Assembly (NCBI RefSeq): GCF_029537735.1
Contig: NZ_JARPUQ010000001.1
Location: 432,965 to 496,964 of the forward strand
DNA length: 64,000 nucleotides
Source: Robiginitalea aestuariiviva
Lineage (GTDB): Bacteria > Bacteroidota > Bacteroidia > Flavobacteriales > Flavobacteriaceae
Reading direction: 5' to 3'
The first letter of the stretch is position 1. Each line of letters begins with the position of its first letter. The notes below the pieces were generated by a model that was not told the origin of the DNA, made no database searches, and worked only from the letters and a program-made list of their open reading frames with translations. Positions 1 to 8,042 of the stretch are shown in pieces. The translations under genes were made by a program, and so were the position numbers.

Positions 1-14
1 CCTCTTCTAGGCAT
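1..14 (-). CDS. Possible 5' tip of an ExbD-type gene (partial)
   Basis: On the minus strand an ATG at 14-12 opens a frame reading Met-Pro-Arg-Arg before the window ends, 11 bases after the stop of the 147-residue membrane protein gene. Flavobacterial ExbD proteins often start with Met-X-Arg-Arg, and the order exbB, small membrane protein, exbD is common in this group. Only four codons are visible, so the assignment rests on gene order and is inference. Confidence 0.3.
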
Positions 15-25
15 AATCCTTCATT

Positions 26-469
26 TTACTTGTTCATCATCTTCTTGAGTCCGCCCCAGAACATGGAAGCCACTGCAATCACAACCAGAATGAAGAATAC
101 ATTCAGGCCGGTTCCAATGTTCTTTACGGTGCCCTCGGTGGTGGCAACGCCACGGTCTGCCATGGCTTCCACGGTGCCGTCAGCCCCGTCGGACAATACA
201 TACGCAATCCCTACAACAACCAGGAATCCGACCACTCCGAAAAGGGTCTTCTTCAGGCCATTAGGATTGGAGAAAAGGTTCTTCAGGGTAAATACCAGAC
301 TGAATACCACGGCAACAGCAAGCAGGAAGTACATGATCATGAACATCCAGTGTACCGCGCCGCTTTCTACGGCTTCCCCAACTGGGGCTTCCGCTTCTGG
401 CAGCTGGGACCAGAGGATTGCCCCTATGGCGCCCAATACTACTAATCCTATTTTTACAAACTTGTGCAT
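26..469 (-). CDS. Small multi-pass membrane protein of the ExbB operon
   Basis: 147 residues with an ATG start, 25 bases downstream of exbB. Hydrophobic stretches lie near residues 5-20, 40-62, 72-93 and 118-140, so three or four membrane segments are likely. No catalytic motif is visible. In flavobacteria a small membrane protein of this kind commonly sits between the ExbB and ExbD genes of a TonB-type energising complex, which suggests an accessory subunit or assembly role. The sequence alone does not prove this; I recognise the family by position more than by motif. Confidence 0.75.
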   Translation of the reverse strand: MHKFVKIGLVVLGAIGAILWSQLPEAEAPVGEAVESGAVHWMFMIMYFLLAVAVVFSLVFTLKNLFSNPNGLKKTLFGVVGFLVVVGIAYVLSDGADGTVEAMADRGVATTEGTVKNIGTGLNVFFILVVIAVASMFWGGLKKMMNK

Positions 470-494
470 ATTTCAGGTATTTGGATGTTCTGAT

Positions 495-1283
495 TTACTT
501 CTTGTGATCCACCAGCATGTCGATCAGGGAGATCGAGGAATCTTCCATATCATTGACGATGCTGTCGATCTTGGCAATGATGTAGTTGTAGAAGATTTGC
601 AGGATGATCGCAGTAATCAGACCAAATACCGTGGTAAGAAGTGCAACCTGGATATCACCGGCAATCAGGGAGGCACTCAGGTTACCCACGGCGCTAATTT
701 TCTGGAAGGCCTGGATCATACCGATTACCGTACCCATGAACCCGAGCATGGGCGCAATGGCGATAAACAGAGACAGCCAGGAAACGTTCTTTTCCAGCTG
801 GCCCATCTGAACCCCACCGTAAGCCACAACGGCTTTTTCGGCAGACTCGATGCTTTCACCAGCCCGGTCCAGTCCCTGGTAGTAGATAGAGGCAACGGGG
901 CCCTTGGTGTTACGGCAAACTTCTTTAGCCGCTTCAATGCCACCGGAGGCCAGGGCGTCTTCCACTTGTTGCTTCAGTTTGGAGGTATTGGTGCTGGCCA
1001 TATTCAGATAGATGATTCGCTCGATGGCAACAGCAAGGCCCAGGATCAGACACAACAGTACGATGCCCATGAAGCCTGCACCCCCCTGGATGAATTGCTC
1101 TTTCAAAACCTGGGTAAATCCTCTATCCTCAGAAGCCGCAGCGGCCTCATCCTGGAGGGCAATGGTGGCTGTGGCCAAGGTTGAAGACATGTTGGAAACA
1201 ATTGCCGAAGCTTTAGCGCTTACCGTATTTGTACCTATTACAAATAGCCCAGCCATGGCCAGGAAAGAGAATAATCTTTTCAT
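495..1283 (-). CDS. exbB: MotA/TolQ/ExbB proton channel family protein
   Basis: ExbB subunit of an inner-membrane proton channel that energises TonB-dependent outer-membrane transport (family knowledge). 262 residues from the ATG at 1283; the frame extends three codons further to a TTG at 1292, but the ATG gives the better start. Seen: an N-terminal hydrophobic segment with a signal-like end, a membrane helix near residues 65-95 (GIVLLCLILGLAVAIERII), then two helices near 168-192 and 212-235 with the Gly-rich LGFMGTVIGM motif of the ExbB/TolQ pore. The N-terminal extension before the first core helix is usual in Bacteroidota ExbB. First gene of a leftward operon; a -7-like box lies at 1319-1326. 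Confidence 0.93.
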   Translation of the reverse strand: MKRLFSFLAMAGLFVIGTNTVSAKASAIVSNMSSTLATATIALQDEAAAASEDRGFTQVLKEQFIQGGAGFMGIVLLCLILGLAVAIERIIYLNMASTNTSKLKQQVEDALASGGIEAAKEVCRNTKGPVASIYYQGLDRAGESIESAEKAVVAYGGVQMGQLEKNVSWLSLFIAIAPMLGFMGTVIGMIQAFQKISAVGNLSASLIAGDIQVALLTTVFGLITAIILQIFYNYIIAKIDSIVNDMEDSSISLIDMLVDHKK

Positions 1284-1318
1284 TTTTTTCAAACTTAAAT
1301 TTAGATTAGTTATGTGGC

Positions 1319-1326
1319 TAAAGATA
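1319..1326 (-). promoter_or_regulatory. Putative -7 box of exbB
   Basis: Reads TATCTTTA on the minus strand, 35 bases before the exbB ATG. It differs by one base from the Bacteroidota consensus TAnnTTTG and is identical to boxes ahead of four other genes in the window. No TTG -33 element is evident at 17-23 bases. Confidence 0.45.
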
Positions 1327-1644
1327 TAAAAAAATTAGAATTAAAAAATTAAATTTCGGGATGGGAACCCCTGAAATTACTAAAATTCCGGGAGGTTTAC
1401 ACTACTTTTCGACCACCTTTTTTTTCCTGCCATCAAATCTTTTCAAAAGGGCGTTGCAAACAAGATTCCATCTAGGGATAATGATCCGGGCCGGAAAAAA
1501 ACGCGCCGTGCAGGAAACACCGTTTCGATGCGCGATCAACAACCGGTTGCATCACCGGAATTTTTCGGGTTATATATAATACGGTATACCCGGGGTTTTG
1601 AACACCGGGCTGTATCTCCCAGGGGATAGCCGAGACGCTGCCGG

Positions 1645-1797
1645 GGTTCAGGGGGCCGGACAAGCATAGAAAGCAACGACCCGGCAACCCCAAACCGAAA
1701 CATCACAACCCCATGGATTAGCGCCCGCTCGCGCTGGCGCTGATCCCCATACCTCGGTTCAGGGGGCCGGACAAGCATGGAAAGCATCGACCCGGCA
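1645..1797. repeat. Pair of 42-bp direct repeats
   Basis: Copies at 1645-1686 and 1756-1797 match at 40 of 42 positions by eye and lie 111 bases apart. Both begin GGTTCAGGGGGCCGGACAAG and end in CGACCCGGCA. The rest of the gene-free stretch 1293-1905 is AT-rich near exbB and holds no convincing coding sequence; frames across the repeats translate to a duplicated short peptide, as expected of a DNA repeat. Confidence 0.75.
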
Positions 1798-1817
1798 GGG
1801 CCGGGTCGGGCTTTTTT
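1788..1817 (+). terminator. Rho-independent-type hairpin, orphan on the plus strand
   Basis: Perfect nine-base stem CGACCCGGC (1788-1796) and GCCGGGTCG (1800-1808), then GG and CTTTTTTA. It reads as a plus-strand terminator, yet no plus-strand gene precedes it; the left stem is the end of the second 42-bp repeat. It could end an unannotated short transcript from the repeat region or be a relic. Confidence 0.5.
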
Positions 1818-1871
1818 ATTTCCGTATGCCTTACAAAAGCGAGCTTTTGACGGCATGGGAAATAAAAAAGC
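1810..1871. repeat. Long interrupted inverted repeat with inner hairpin
   Basis: Left arm 1810-1830 and right arm 1852-1871 are reverse complements except for about two positions. Between them CAAAAGC (1834-1840) and GCTTTTG (1843-1849) form a second perfect hairpin. The structure lies directly beside the tRNA-Ser terminator and shares bases with it. Confidence 0.65.
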
Positions 1872-1896
1872 ATCGCTGCAAATGCAGCGATGCTTT
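1867..1896 (-). terminator. Terminator of the tRNA-Ser gene
   Basis: Perfect 14-base stem AAAGCATCGCTGCA / TGCAGCGATGCTTT with a two-base loop, followed on the minus strand by a run of T. It lies 10 bases past the 3' end of the tRNA. Confidence 0.8.
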
Positions 1897-1905
1897 CCTT
1901 TTGTG

Positions 1906-1992
1906 CAGAGAGGAAGGGATTCGAACCCTCGATCCGCTCTCGCGGAAACACGCTTTCCAGGCGTGCGCCTTAAACCACTCGGCCACCTCTCT
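1906..1992 (-). tRNA. tRNA-Ser (anticodon GGA)
   Basis: Minus-strand cloverleaf: acceptor AGAGAGG pairs with CCTCTCT, anticodon stem CACGC/GCGTG closes the loop CTGGAAA (anticodon GGA), followed by a long variable arm typical of serine tRNA and a GGTTCGAATCC T-arm. The 3' CCA is not encoded. About 87 bases with the discriminator. Confidence 0.95.
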
Positions 1993-2056
1993 GTAACCCT
2001 GATTTAGGGCTGCGAAAATAAGAAAATTTTCGGGAAGAAATAAAAATATTAACCCC

Positions 2057-3091
2057 TTAATTTTCGGTCAACTCTCCCCGGAGGGAGGTTTCGAAGATCG
2101 TTTTAAAGGAACGGGGAGCCACCCCGGCCCCAAGCAGGTACATCAGCTTGGCCAGAGCCGCTTCGGTCGTTATGTCGCGCCCGTCGATGAGCGGGATATC
2201 CCGCAGGCCTGAACTGGTTTCATAACGCCCCATCAACACACTTCCCCCTGCGCATTGGGTTACGTTTACAATGTGCATCCCACGTTTGACAGCAGCTTCC
2301 AGAGCCTCCAGCAACCATGCGGCTGTAGGGGCATTGCCCGCCCCAAAGGTTTCCAGCACCAACCCGCGCAACTGCTGGTTTTCCAGCACCGGGCAAACCC
2401 AATCCGGATGCATTCCGGGAAAGAGCTTTAATACCCCGATCCGGTTTTCCAGTTCGGTATGCACCTTAAGACCGCCCTTGCGCTGGGACTTCCACAGGCG
2501 GTCGCGATGGACGTTCAGGTGCACGCCCGAAACCGCCAGTTCCGGATAGTTGGGCGAAGCAAAGGCCTCGAAGTGTTCGGTATTCACCTTCAGGGTGCGG
2601 TTGCCCCGGTAGAGCTTGTATTCAAAATACAGGCACACCTCGCGTATCACGGGTCCGTCCTTGTCCTGCAGGGCGGCCAGCTGTATGGTGGTGATGAGGT
2701 TTTCCTTGGCATCGGTACGCAGGTCCCCAATGGGCAACTGGGAACCGGTCAGGATAACCGGTTTGGCCAGGTCTTCGAGCATAAAGCTCAGGGCGGAAGC
2801 CGTATAACTCATGGTATCGCTCCCGTGCAGGACTACAAACCCGTCAAATCGGCCGTAGTGTTCCGCGATCAGCCGGGCCAGCTGCCGCCAGTGTTGCAGG
2901 TCCATGTTGGAGGAATCCAGGGGGTTGGCAAAGGCCACGGAATGGATGTCGCATTCCAGCTGGCGCAGCTCAGGAATCTGTTGAAGGAGGTTCTTAAAAT
3001 CGAAGGCCCTAAGGGTTCCCGAAGGGTAATCCCGTACCATGCCGATGGTCCCCCCGGTATAGATCAACAGTATTTTCGGTGTACTCTCCAT
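2057..3091 (-). CDS. ansA: Type I L-asparaginase
   Basis: Hydrolyses L-asparagine to aspartate and ammonia in the cytoplasm (family knowledge). 344 residues from the ATG at 3091; the frame runs upstream to a TTG at 3115 inside tatD, but the ATG gives the normal N-terminus. Seen: YTGGTIGM with the first catalytic Thr near residue 13, LHGSDTMSYT with the second catalytic Thr and its Asp near residues 87-96, and the Lys-bearing segment TDAKEN further on. The length suits the cytoplasmic type I family (about 340). It follows tatD by 13 bases, so the two are probably cotranscribed. Confidence 0.93.
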   Translation of the reverse strand: MESTPKILLIYTGGTIGMVRDYPSGTLRAFDFKNLLQQIPELRQLECDIHSVAFANPLDSSNMDLQHWRQLARLIAEHYGRFDGFVVLHGSDTMSYTASALSFMLEDLAKPVILTGSQLPIGDLRTDAKENLITTIQLAALQDKDGPVIREVCLYFEYKLYRGNRTLKVNTEHFEAFASPNYPELAVSGVHLNVHRDRLWKSQRKGGLKVHTELENRIGVLKLFPGMHPDWVCPVLENQQLRGLVLETFGAGNAPTAAWLLEALEAAVKRGMHIVNVTQCAGGSVLMGRYETSSGLRDIPLIDGRDITTEAALAKLMYLLGAGVAPRSFKTIFETSLRGELTEN

Positions 3092-3104
3092 GCCCTCTGC
3101 CTGA

Positions 3105-3872
3105 TTATACGCCAAAGACCGCTTTGGAATTTTCGGTAGTTATAGCTGCAATTTCCGCCTCCGGCAGGCCGTAGATTTCAGAAAGCCGGGCCAGCACATA
3201 CCTCAGGTAGGCGGGTTCGTTGCGCTTGCCCCTCCGGGGTACGGGTGCCAGGTATGGGGCATCGGTTTCCAGCACAATATGCTCCAGGGGAATTTGCTCC
3301 AGGAAGGTATCTATCTTCCCGTTCTTAAAAGTCACCACGCCGCCAATGCCCAGCTTCATCCCATAGGAAATGGCACGATGGGCCTGTTCCAGGGTTCCGG
3401 TGAAACAGTGGAATATCCCGAAAAGGCCGGGGCCTTTTTCGGATTCCAGCACCTCAAAGATTTCATCAAAGGCTTCCCGGCAATGGATCACAATGGGCAG
3501 GCCATGCCCGCGCGCCATCCCGATCTGTTGGCGGAAAGCGTCTTCCTGCTGCTCCCGGAAGGCAGTATCCCAGTAGAGGTCCATCCCGATCTCGCCAACA
3601 GCCACATAGCCCCCCTGGGCCAGCTGGGTCCGCACATGCTCCAGTTCCTGCTCATAGTCTTCCTTCACATGGGTGGGGTGCAACCCACTCATCAGGAAAA
3701 CACGGTCCGGGAAGGCCTCGCGCAACTCGCGCATGGACCGGGTATAGGTGGAATCGATGGCCGGGATAAAGAAGCGCTCCACCCCTGCCTCCAGGGCGCG
3801 CTGCATGACGGCATCCCGGTCTTCCCGGAACTCCTCTACATACATATGGGTGTGCGTATCGGTCAGAGTCAC
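3105..3872 (-). CDS. tatD: TatD family metal-dependent DNase/hydrolase
   Basis: 255 residues with a GTG start that aligns with the usual N-terminus (TLTDTHTH). Metal-binding motifs of the TatD family are in order: DTHTHM at residues 5-10, the Glu of GEIGMD near 94, VIHCRE near 129, FHCFTG near 154 and ETDAPYLAP near 202. Members are Mg-dependent 3'-5' exonucleases of the amidohydrolase fold and are cytoplasmic. Leading gene of a two-gene leftward unit with ansA. It is divergent from the retropepsin gene, with only 36 bases between the two starts. Confidence 0.93.
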   Translation of the reverse strand: MTLTDTHTHMYVEEFREDRDAVMQRALEAGVERFFIPAIDSTYTRSMRELREAFPDRVFLMSGLHPTHVKEDYEQELEHVRTQLAQGGYVAVGEIGMDLYWDTAFREQQEDAFRQQIGMARGHGLPIVIHCREAFDEIFEVLESEKGPGLFGIFHCFTGTLEQAHRAISYGMKLGIGGVVTFKNGKIDTFLEQIPLEHIVLETDAPYLAPVPRRGKRNEPAYLRYVLARLSEIYGLPEAEIAAITTENSKAVFGV

Positions 3873-3888
3873 AGCACAAAAATAGGAT

Positions 3889-3896
3889 TATCTTTA
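3889..3896 (+). promoter_or_regulatory. Putative -7 box of the retropepsin-like gene
   Basis: TATCTTTA on the plus strand, ending 12 bases before the ATG at 3909, so the leader would be very short. Same octamer as ahead of exbB, uxaC, usp and the DUF456 gene. Confidence 0.45.
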
Positions 3897-3908
3897 CCAA
3901 AATAATTC

Positions 3909-4361
3909 ATGGGCGCACTGAAAAAATTGCTGGAACAAGAGGGTTTTCTGGGCTTTACCCTGGAGGCTACAGCCACCGAACACCTGGCCATCGAAGCCCG
4001 TTTAAACCAGGTGCCCGGAAGGTTTATCGTAGACACCGGGGCTTCCAACACCTGCGTGGCCATGGACCGGGCTACCGCCTTTGGCCTGGTAGGGGAACCT
4101 TCCGAAATCAAGGCGGCAGGTGCAGGAGCCACGGATATGGACACCCAGGTTTCCGCGGGGAATTGCCTGGAGCTCCCCCCATGGAAACAGGAAAACCTGC
4201 AGGTGGTGCTCATTGATTTGTCCCATGTAAACCAGGCCCTCCTCCAACACGAAACCCTTCCCGTAGACGGCATCATAGGCGCAGATGTGCTGCGGGAAGC
4301 GGAAGCCCTGATCGATTACGGGACGTACCGCTTATTCCTGAAATCCGGCGCGAAACGGTAG
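3909..4361 (+). CDS. Retropepsin-like (clan AA) aspartic protease
   Basis: 150 residues, ATG start, no signal peptide or membrane helix. The FIVDTGASNTCV segment near residues 38-49 is the catalytic Asp-Thr-Gly loop with the hydrophobic strand before it, as in bacterial retropepsin-like proteases; IIGADVLREAEALIDY near 118-133 matches the second conserved block (hydrophobic-hydrophobic-Gly, then the alpha segment). One domain of this size would have to act as a homodimer. The biological substrate is unknown. It could be cotranscribed with the peroxidase gene that follows, although a -7-like box lies between them. Confidence 0.82.
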   Translation: MGALKKLLEQEGFLGFTLEATATEHLAIEARLNQVPGRFIVDTGASNTCVAMDRATAFGLVGEPSEIKAAGAGATDMDTQVSAGNCLELPPWKQENLQVVLIDLSHVNQALLQHETLPVDGIIGADVLREAEALIDYGTYRLFLKSGAKR

Positions 4362-4420
4362 TTGGTCGAAATTCCACCAACTTTTGACTTCCGGGCAGGC
4401 GAAATCCCCTACAGGCACCT

Positions 4421-4428
4421 TACATTTG
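4421..4428 (+). promoter_or_regulatory. Putative -7 box supporting the peroxidase start
   Basis: TACATTTG is an exact TAnnTTTG match 17 bases before the ATG at 4446. Its place inside the upstream extension of the open frame argues for the internal start. Confidence 0.5.
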
Positions 4429-4445
4429 GGTATACCCCCGATGTG

Positions 4446-5804
4446 ATGAATATTTTCCCGGCATTGTTGAAAAGGCTGTTCCCCCTTGCCGCTTTACTGC
4501 TCGCCGCTTCCTGTGCCGCAGACCCGGATTTGTACGACGTGGTGGGCGATCCTTCGGAGGCCCTTCTCCGGGAACAACTCACTACCCTGTTCGGATCTCC
4601 TGCCGCCCTGCAACTGCCCACAGCTGCCGAACTCGACCGCATTCCCGCGGACCCGAACAATCCCCTGACCCCGGAAAAAATTGCCCTGGGCAAATTCCTC
4701 TTCCACGAGACCGCCCTGGGCGCGGCGCCTGTTAAGGCTGAAGGGTTGCAAACGTATTCCTGCGCCAGTTGCCATCACGCCTCTGCGGGCTTCCAAAGCG
4801 GAACCCTGCAGGGGATCGGGGAAGGGGGTTCCGGCTATGGCCTGCTCGGGGAGGCACGGCGCAAAGCGGACACCTACGCCCCCGAAGAACTGGATGTGCA
4901 ACCCATACGCTCTCCTACCATCCTCAATACGGCTTACCAGGAAGCCATGCTCTGGAACGGGCAGTTCGGGGCCACCGGGATCAATGCAGGTACCGAACCC
5001 GCCTGGACACCCGGCACCCCTAAGGAAACCAACACCCTCGGGTTTGAAGGCCTGGAGACCCAGGCCATTGCAGGGATAGGGGTGCACCGCCTACACCTGG
5101 AAGCCAGCCTGCTCACTGACTATCCCCGGTACAAAGCCCTCTTTGACACCGCCTTTCCTGAAATTCCCGAAGACCAGCGGTATTCCGATCGCAATGCCGG
5201 CCTGGCCATTGCAGCCTATGAACGGACGGTCCTTCCCGATGCCGCCCCTTTCCAGGTATGGCTCAGGGGAGAGGAAGGAGCTATGTCTGAGGAGGAGAAG
5301 CAAGGGGCCCTTTTGTTTTTCGGTAAGGGAAAATGTTTCCAGTGCCATTCCGGGCCGGGCCTGAACGGCATGTCCTTCCATGCCCTGGGGATGGGGGATT
5401 TTGACCCCGACCAGGTTGCCGGAACGGTAGATGATGCCACCCGCAAGGGGCGGGGCGGCTTTACCGGCAAGGATGAGGATTTTTACACCTTTAAGGTGCC
5501 GACGCTCTACAACCTTAAAGGACTCCGGTTTTTCGGACACGGGGGGAGCTTTTCCTCCGTGGGGGAAGTGATCCGCTACAAGAATGCCGGGGTACCGGAA
5601 AACGCCGGAGTGCCGGAGCAATACCTCTCCCCGGATTTCACCCCTCTGTTACTGGACGAACAGGAAGTATACCTGCTTACCCGCTTTGTAGAAGAGGCCC
5701 TCTTTGACCCCAACCTGCAACGGTACGAACCCGAGGCCCTGCCTTCAGGGCTTTGTTTCCCCGTGGCCGACCCTGTTTCGCGTCAGGATTTGGGTTGCGA
5801 TTAA
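4446..5804 (+). CDS. Di-haem cytochrome c peroxidase family lipoprotein
   Basis: 452 residues from the ATG at 4446. The frame continues upstream to a TTG at 4362, but the internal ATG gives a clean lipoprotein signal (hydrophobic run then LAASC), so the mature protein should be lipid-anchored in the periplasm. Two CxxCH haem c sites are seen, CASCHH starting near residue 106 and CFQCHS near residue 297, with the usual CcpA/MauG layout of two cytochrome c halves. The family reduces hydrogen peroxide using electrons from cytochromes; some members do other oxidations. FKVPTLYNLKG and GHGGSF motifs near residues 351-365 also fit the family. The middle carries a Gly-rich insert around residues 115-190. 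Confidence 0.9.
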   Translation: MNIFPALLKRLFPLAALLLAASCAADPDLYDVVGDPSEALLREQLTTLFGSPAALQLPTAAELDRIPADPNNPLTPEKIALGKFLFHETALGAAPVKAEGLQTYSCASCHHASAGFQSGTLQGIGEGGSGYGLLGEARRKADTYAPEELDVQPIRSPTILNTAYQEAMLWNGQFGATGINAGTEPAWTPGTPKETNTLGFEGLETQAIAGIGVHRLHLEASLLTDYPRYKALFDTAFPEIPEDQRYSDRNAGLAIAAYERTVLPDAAPFQVWLRGEEGAMSEEEKQGALLFFGKGKCFQCHSGPGLNGMSFHALGMGDFDPDQVAGTVDDATRKGRGGFTGKDEDFYTFKVPTLYNLKGLRFFGHGGSFSSVGEVIRYKNAGVPENAGVPEQYLSPDFTPLLLDEQEVYLLTRFVEEALFDPNLQRYEPEALPSGLCFPVADPVSRQDLGCD

Positions 5805-5819
5805 TCGCGGGACTCCCGC

Positions 5820-7049
5820 TTAAAGTTCCAGGGCCTTTTCGAGGTCCCCATCCATGAGGTGTTCCACTGGGTTCTCAATAGCCTCTTTGATGGCTACCAG
5901 GAAGCCGACAGACTCCCGTCCGTCAATGATACGGTGGTCGTAAGACAGGGCAACGTACATGACCGGGGCAATGGCAATGGCCCCATCGCGTACGATGGGT
6001 CGCTCCACGATATTGTGCATCCCCAGGATCCCGCTTTGGGGCGGGTTGATAATAGGGGTGGACAGCATGGAACCGAACACCCCCCCATTGGAGATGGTGA
6101 AGGTACCGCCGGTCATTTCATCTACGGTAATCTGCCCGTCCCGCGCCCGTAATGCCAGGCGCTTTACCTCCGCCTCAATACCCCGGAAGCTCAGGGTTTC
6201 CGCATTGCGGATCACCGGAACCATAAGCCCCTTGGGGCCGGAAACGGCAATACTGATATCGCAGAAATCGTAGGTGATCATTTCCTTCCCGTCAATCATA
6301 GAGTTCACGGCCGGGAATTGCTGCAGGGCGCGGATCACCGCCTTGGTAAAGAAGGACATAAAGCCCAGCCCAACCCCGTGCTTTTCTTTGAAAGCCTCCT
6401 TGTGCGCGGCGCGAATCTCATATACGGCAGACATGTCCACCTCATTGAAGGTGGTCAGCATGGCTGTCTCGTTTTTGGCCGCCACCAGGCGTTCGGCCAC
6501 TTTGCGGCGCAGCATGGAGAGTTTGCTGCGGGTCTGGGCGCGGGAGCCGCTGCCCGGGCTGCCCATAGAGGGCACGGCCTGCACAGCATCTTCTTTGGTA
6601 ATACGCCCATCTTTGCCGCTGCCCTGCACGGTGGAAGGATCAATCCCTTTTTCGTCCAGGATTTTCCGGGCGGCGGGTGAGGCGATTCCTGCGGCCTTCC
6701 CCTTAGCCGGGGCTGCCTCTGCCTTGGCGGGTGCCGGGGCTTCCGCCTTAGGCTCCGATTTCGGGGCCGGGGCTTCTTTTTCCTGTGCCGGGGCCGAACC
6801 TTCGGGTTTTTCGGCTCCCGTATCGATCAGGCAAACCACTTCCCCCACGGCCACGGCATCTCCCTCCTCGGCCTTTAGGGTGATTACACCACTTTCTTCG
6901 GCCGGCAACTCCAGGGTTGCCTTGTCCGAATCTACCTCGGCAATGGCCTGGTCCTTCTCCACGTAGTCGCCATCCTTGACGAGCCACTGGGCAATTTCAA
7001 CCTCGGTTATCGATTCTCCCGGAGACGGGACTTTCATTTCTAAAATCAT
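5820..7049 (-). CDS. sucB: 2-oxoglutarate dehydrogenase E2, dihydrolipoyl succinyltransferase
   Basis: TCA-cycle E2 core that passes the succinyl group to CoA. 409 residues, normal length. Domains in order: lipoyl domain 1-77 with the lipoylated Lys in DSDKATLELP (about residue 43), an Ala/Pro/Glu-rich linker 78-115, an E1/E3-binding domain near 118-155 (ASPAARKILDEKGID and GRITKEDA), and the acyltransferase domain from about 175 with SYDHRIIDGR near the C-terminus carrying the catalytic His and Asp. It lies downstream of sucA with an M23 peptidase gene between. E3 (lpd) is not next to it. Confidence 0.96.
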   Translation of the reverse strand: MILEMKVPSPGESITEVEIAQWLVKDGDYVEKDQAIAEVDSDKATLELPAEESGVITLKAEEGDAVAVGEVVCLIDTGAEKPEGSAPAQEKEAPAPKSEPKAEAPAPAKAEAAPAKGKAAGIASPAARKILDEKGIDPSTVQGSGKDGRITKEDAVQAVPSMGSPGSGSRAQTRSKLSMLRRKVAERLVAAKNETAMLTTFNEVDMSAVYEIRAAHKEAFKEKHGVGLGFMSFFTKAVIRALQQFPAVNSMIDGKEMITYDFCDISIAVSGPKGLMVPVIRNAETLSFRGIEAEVKRLALRARDGQITVDEMTGGTFTISNGGVFGSMLSTPIINPPQSGILGMHNIVERPIVRDGAIAIAPVMYVALSYDHRIIDGRESVGFLVAIKEAIENPVEHLMDGDLEKALEL

Positions 7050-7061
7050 GCGATGCAGGTT

Positions 7062-8042
7062 TTACTTTTCTTCGAAATTCGCGATAAAATCTTCTTTGAC
7101 GGGCATAAAATCCGACTTTTGCTGCCCGTTGACCCGGATGCGGTCAAAAAGCAACCGGGCCCCGGTGGCTTTATGGAAATCACGGGTATTCTGTAATTGC
7201 AGATGCAGGTGGGCTTCGGTGCTATTCCCTGAATTACCACATTGGGCCAGCACTTCGCCGCGACGGACGGCCTGACCTTTGCGCACCTTAAGGGAACCTT
7301 CCTTCAGATGAGCCATCAGAATGAATTCCCCCGCAGGAGTTTTCAACACCAGGGTATTACCGGTCATGTGTATGGGATTGGTCTCCCCGGGAATATTGTC
7401 CGGCACACCGTCGATTGCCAGGACCACCTCAGCGTCGCAAGGCGCCAGGATTTCCTGCCCGAAGGCGTAATAATTTTCATTACGGGTTGGGTCCCCGTTG
7501 TGGGATGAGCCATTAGCAACCTTAAGGATATCGTAGGCGTATTGTTGGTTGACATTGCCCATATGGTAATTCGTAAGCTCATCCTCCCCGCCCCAGAACA
7601 CAAACCACTCGCCCCGGAAAGGGAGGGCCATCGGGGTGGTGTTCCGCTCCAGGACCGGTGCCTTGTCACTGCTATCCGGCGTATGCGGCCGAAGGTACAG
7701 CCCGTTAATGCGGTCTCGTACATCCAGGGAAAGGATCAGGTCCAGCACAGCCCCGTCAAAGGTGGCTTTATACACATGGGCCGGGCCCTGCAGGCGGGAA
7801 AACTCCAGGCTGCGCAACTGCCCTGCCGTAGCCCGGACCTGCTTGCCGAAAAGTTCCTCGGTCCGCTCCAGGGGGAGGCCGGCCTGCATGAGGCTGTCGA
7901 ACCGTTCAAAAATTTTTCCATAAGCGCCCTCATTATAGGCTGCCTGGAATGCTGCCGCCACAGCCCGGAAGCGGGCCTGCTCCTGCTGGGCGCCCAGCAC
8001 CTGGGTTCCCGCAACCATAATCAGCAGCAACAGCGTTCTCAT
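7062..8042 (-). CDS. Secreted M23 family metallopeptidase
   Basis: 326 residues. Residues 1-19 are a signal peptide ending LGAQQ, so the protein is exported. The C-terminal half (about 170-310) is an M23/LytM domain: GNTLVLKT, LMAHL, the Gly-rich KGQAVRRGEVLAQCGNSGNS and the HLHLQLQ zinc motif. The family cleaves peptidoglycan cross-bridges or serves as a non-enzymatic activator. The N-terminal part (20-160) resembles no domain I can name. Its ATG overlaps the sucA stop codon by four bases (ATGA), so it is translationally coupled inside the sucAB operon, an unusual place for a cell-wall-type enzyme. Confidence 0.88.
   Translation of the reverse strand: MRTLLLLIMVAGTQVLGAQQEQARFRAVAAAFQAAYNEGAYGKIFERFDSLMQAGLPLERTEELFGKQVRATAGQLRSLEFSRLQGPAHVYKATFDGAVLDLILSLDVRDRINGLYLRPHTPDSSDKAPVLERNTTPMALPFRGEWFVFWGGEDELTNYHMGNVNQQYAYDILKVANGSSHNGDPTRNENYYAFGQEILAPCDAEVVLAIDGVPDNIPGETNPIHMTGNTLVLKTPAGEFILMAHLKEGSLKVRKGQAVRRGEVLAQCGNSGNSTEAHLHLQLQNTRDFHKATGARLLFDRIRVNGQQKSDFMPVKEDFIANFEEK

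Noticed and set aside
1536-1856. Frame with a repeated LSMLVRPPEPR peptide
   Set aside because: It only reflects the 42-bp DNA direct repeat; no protein features.
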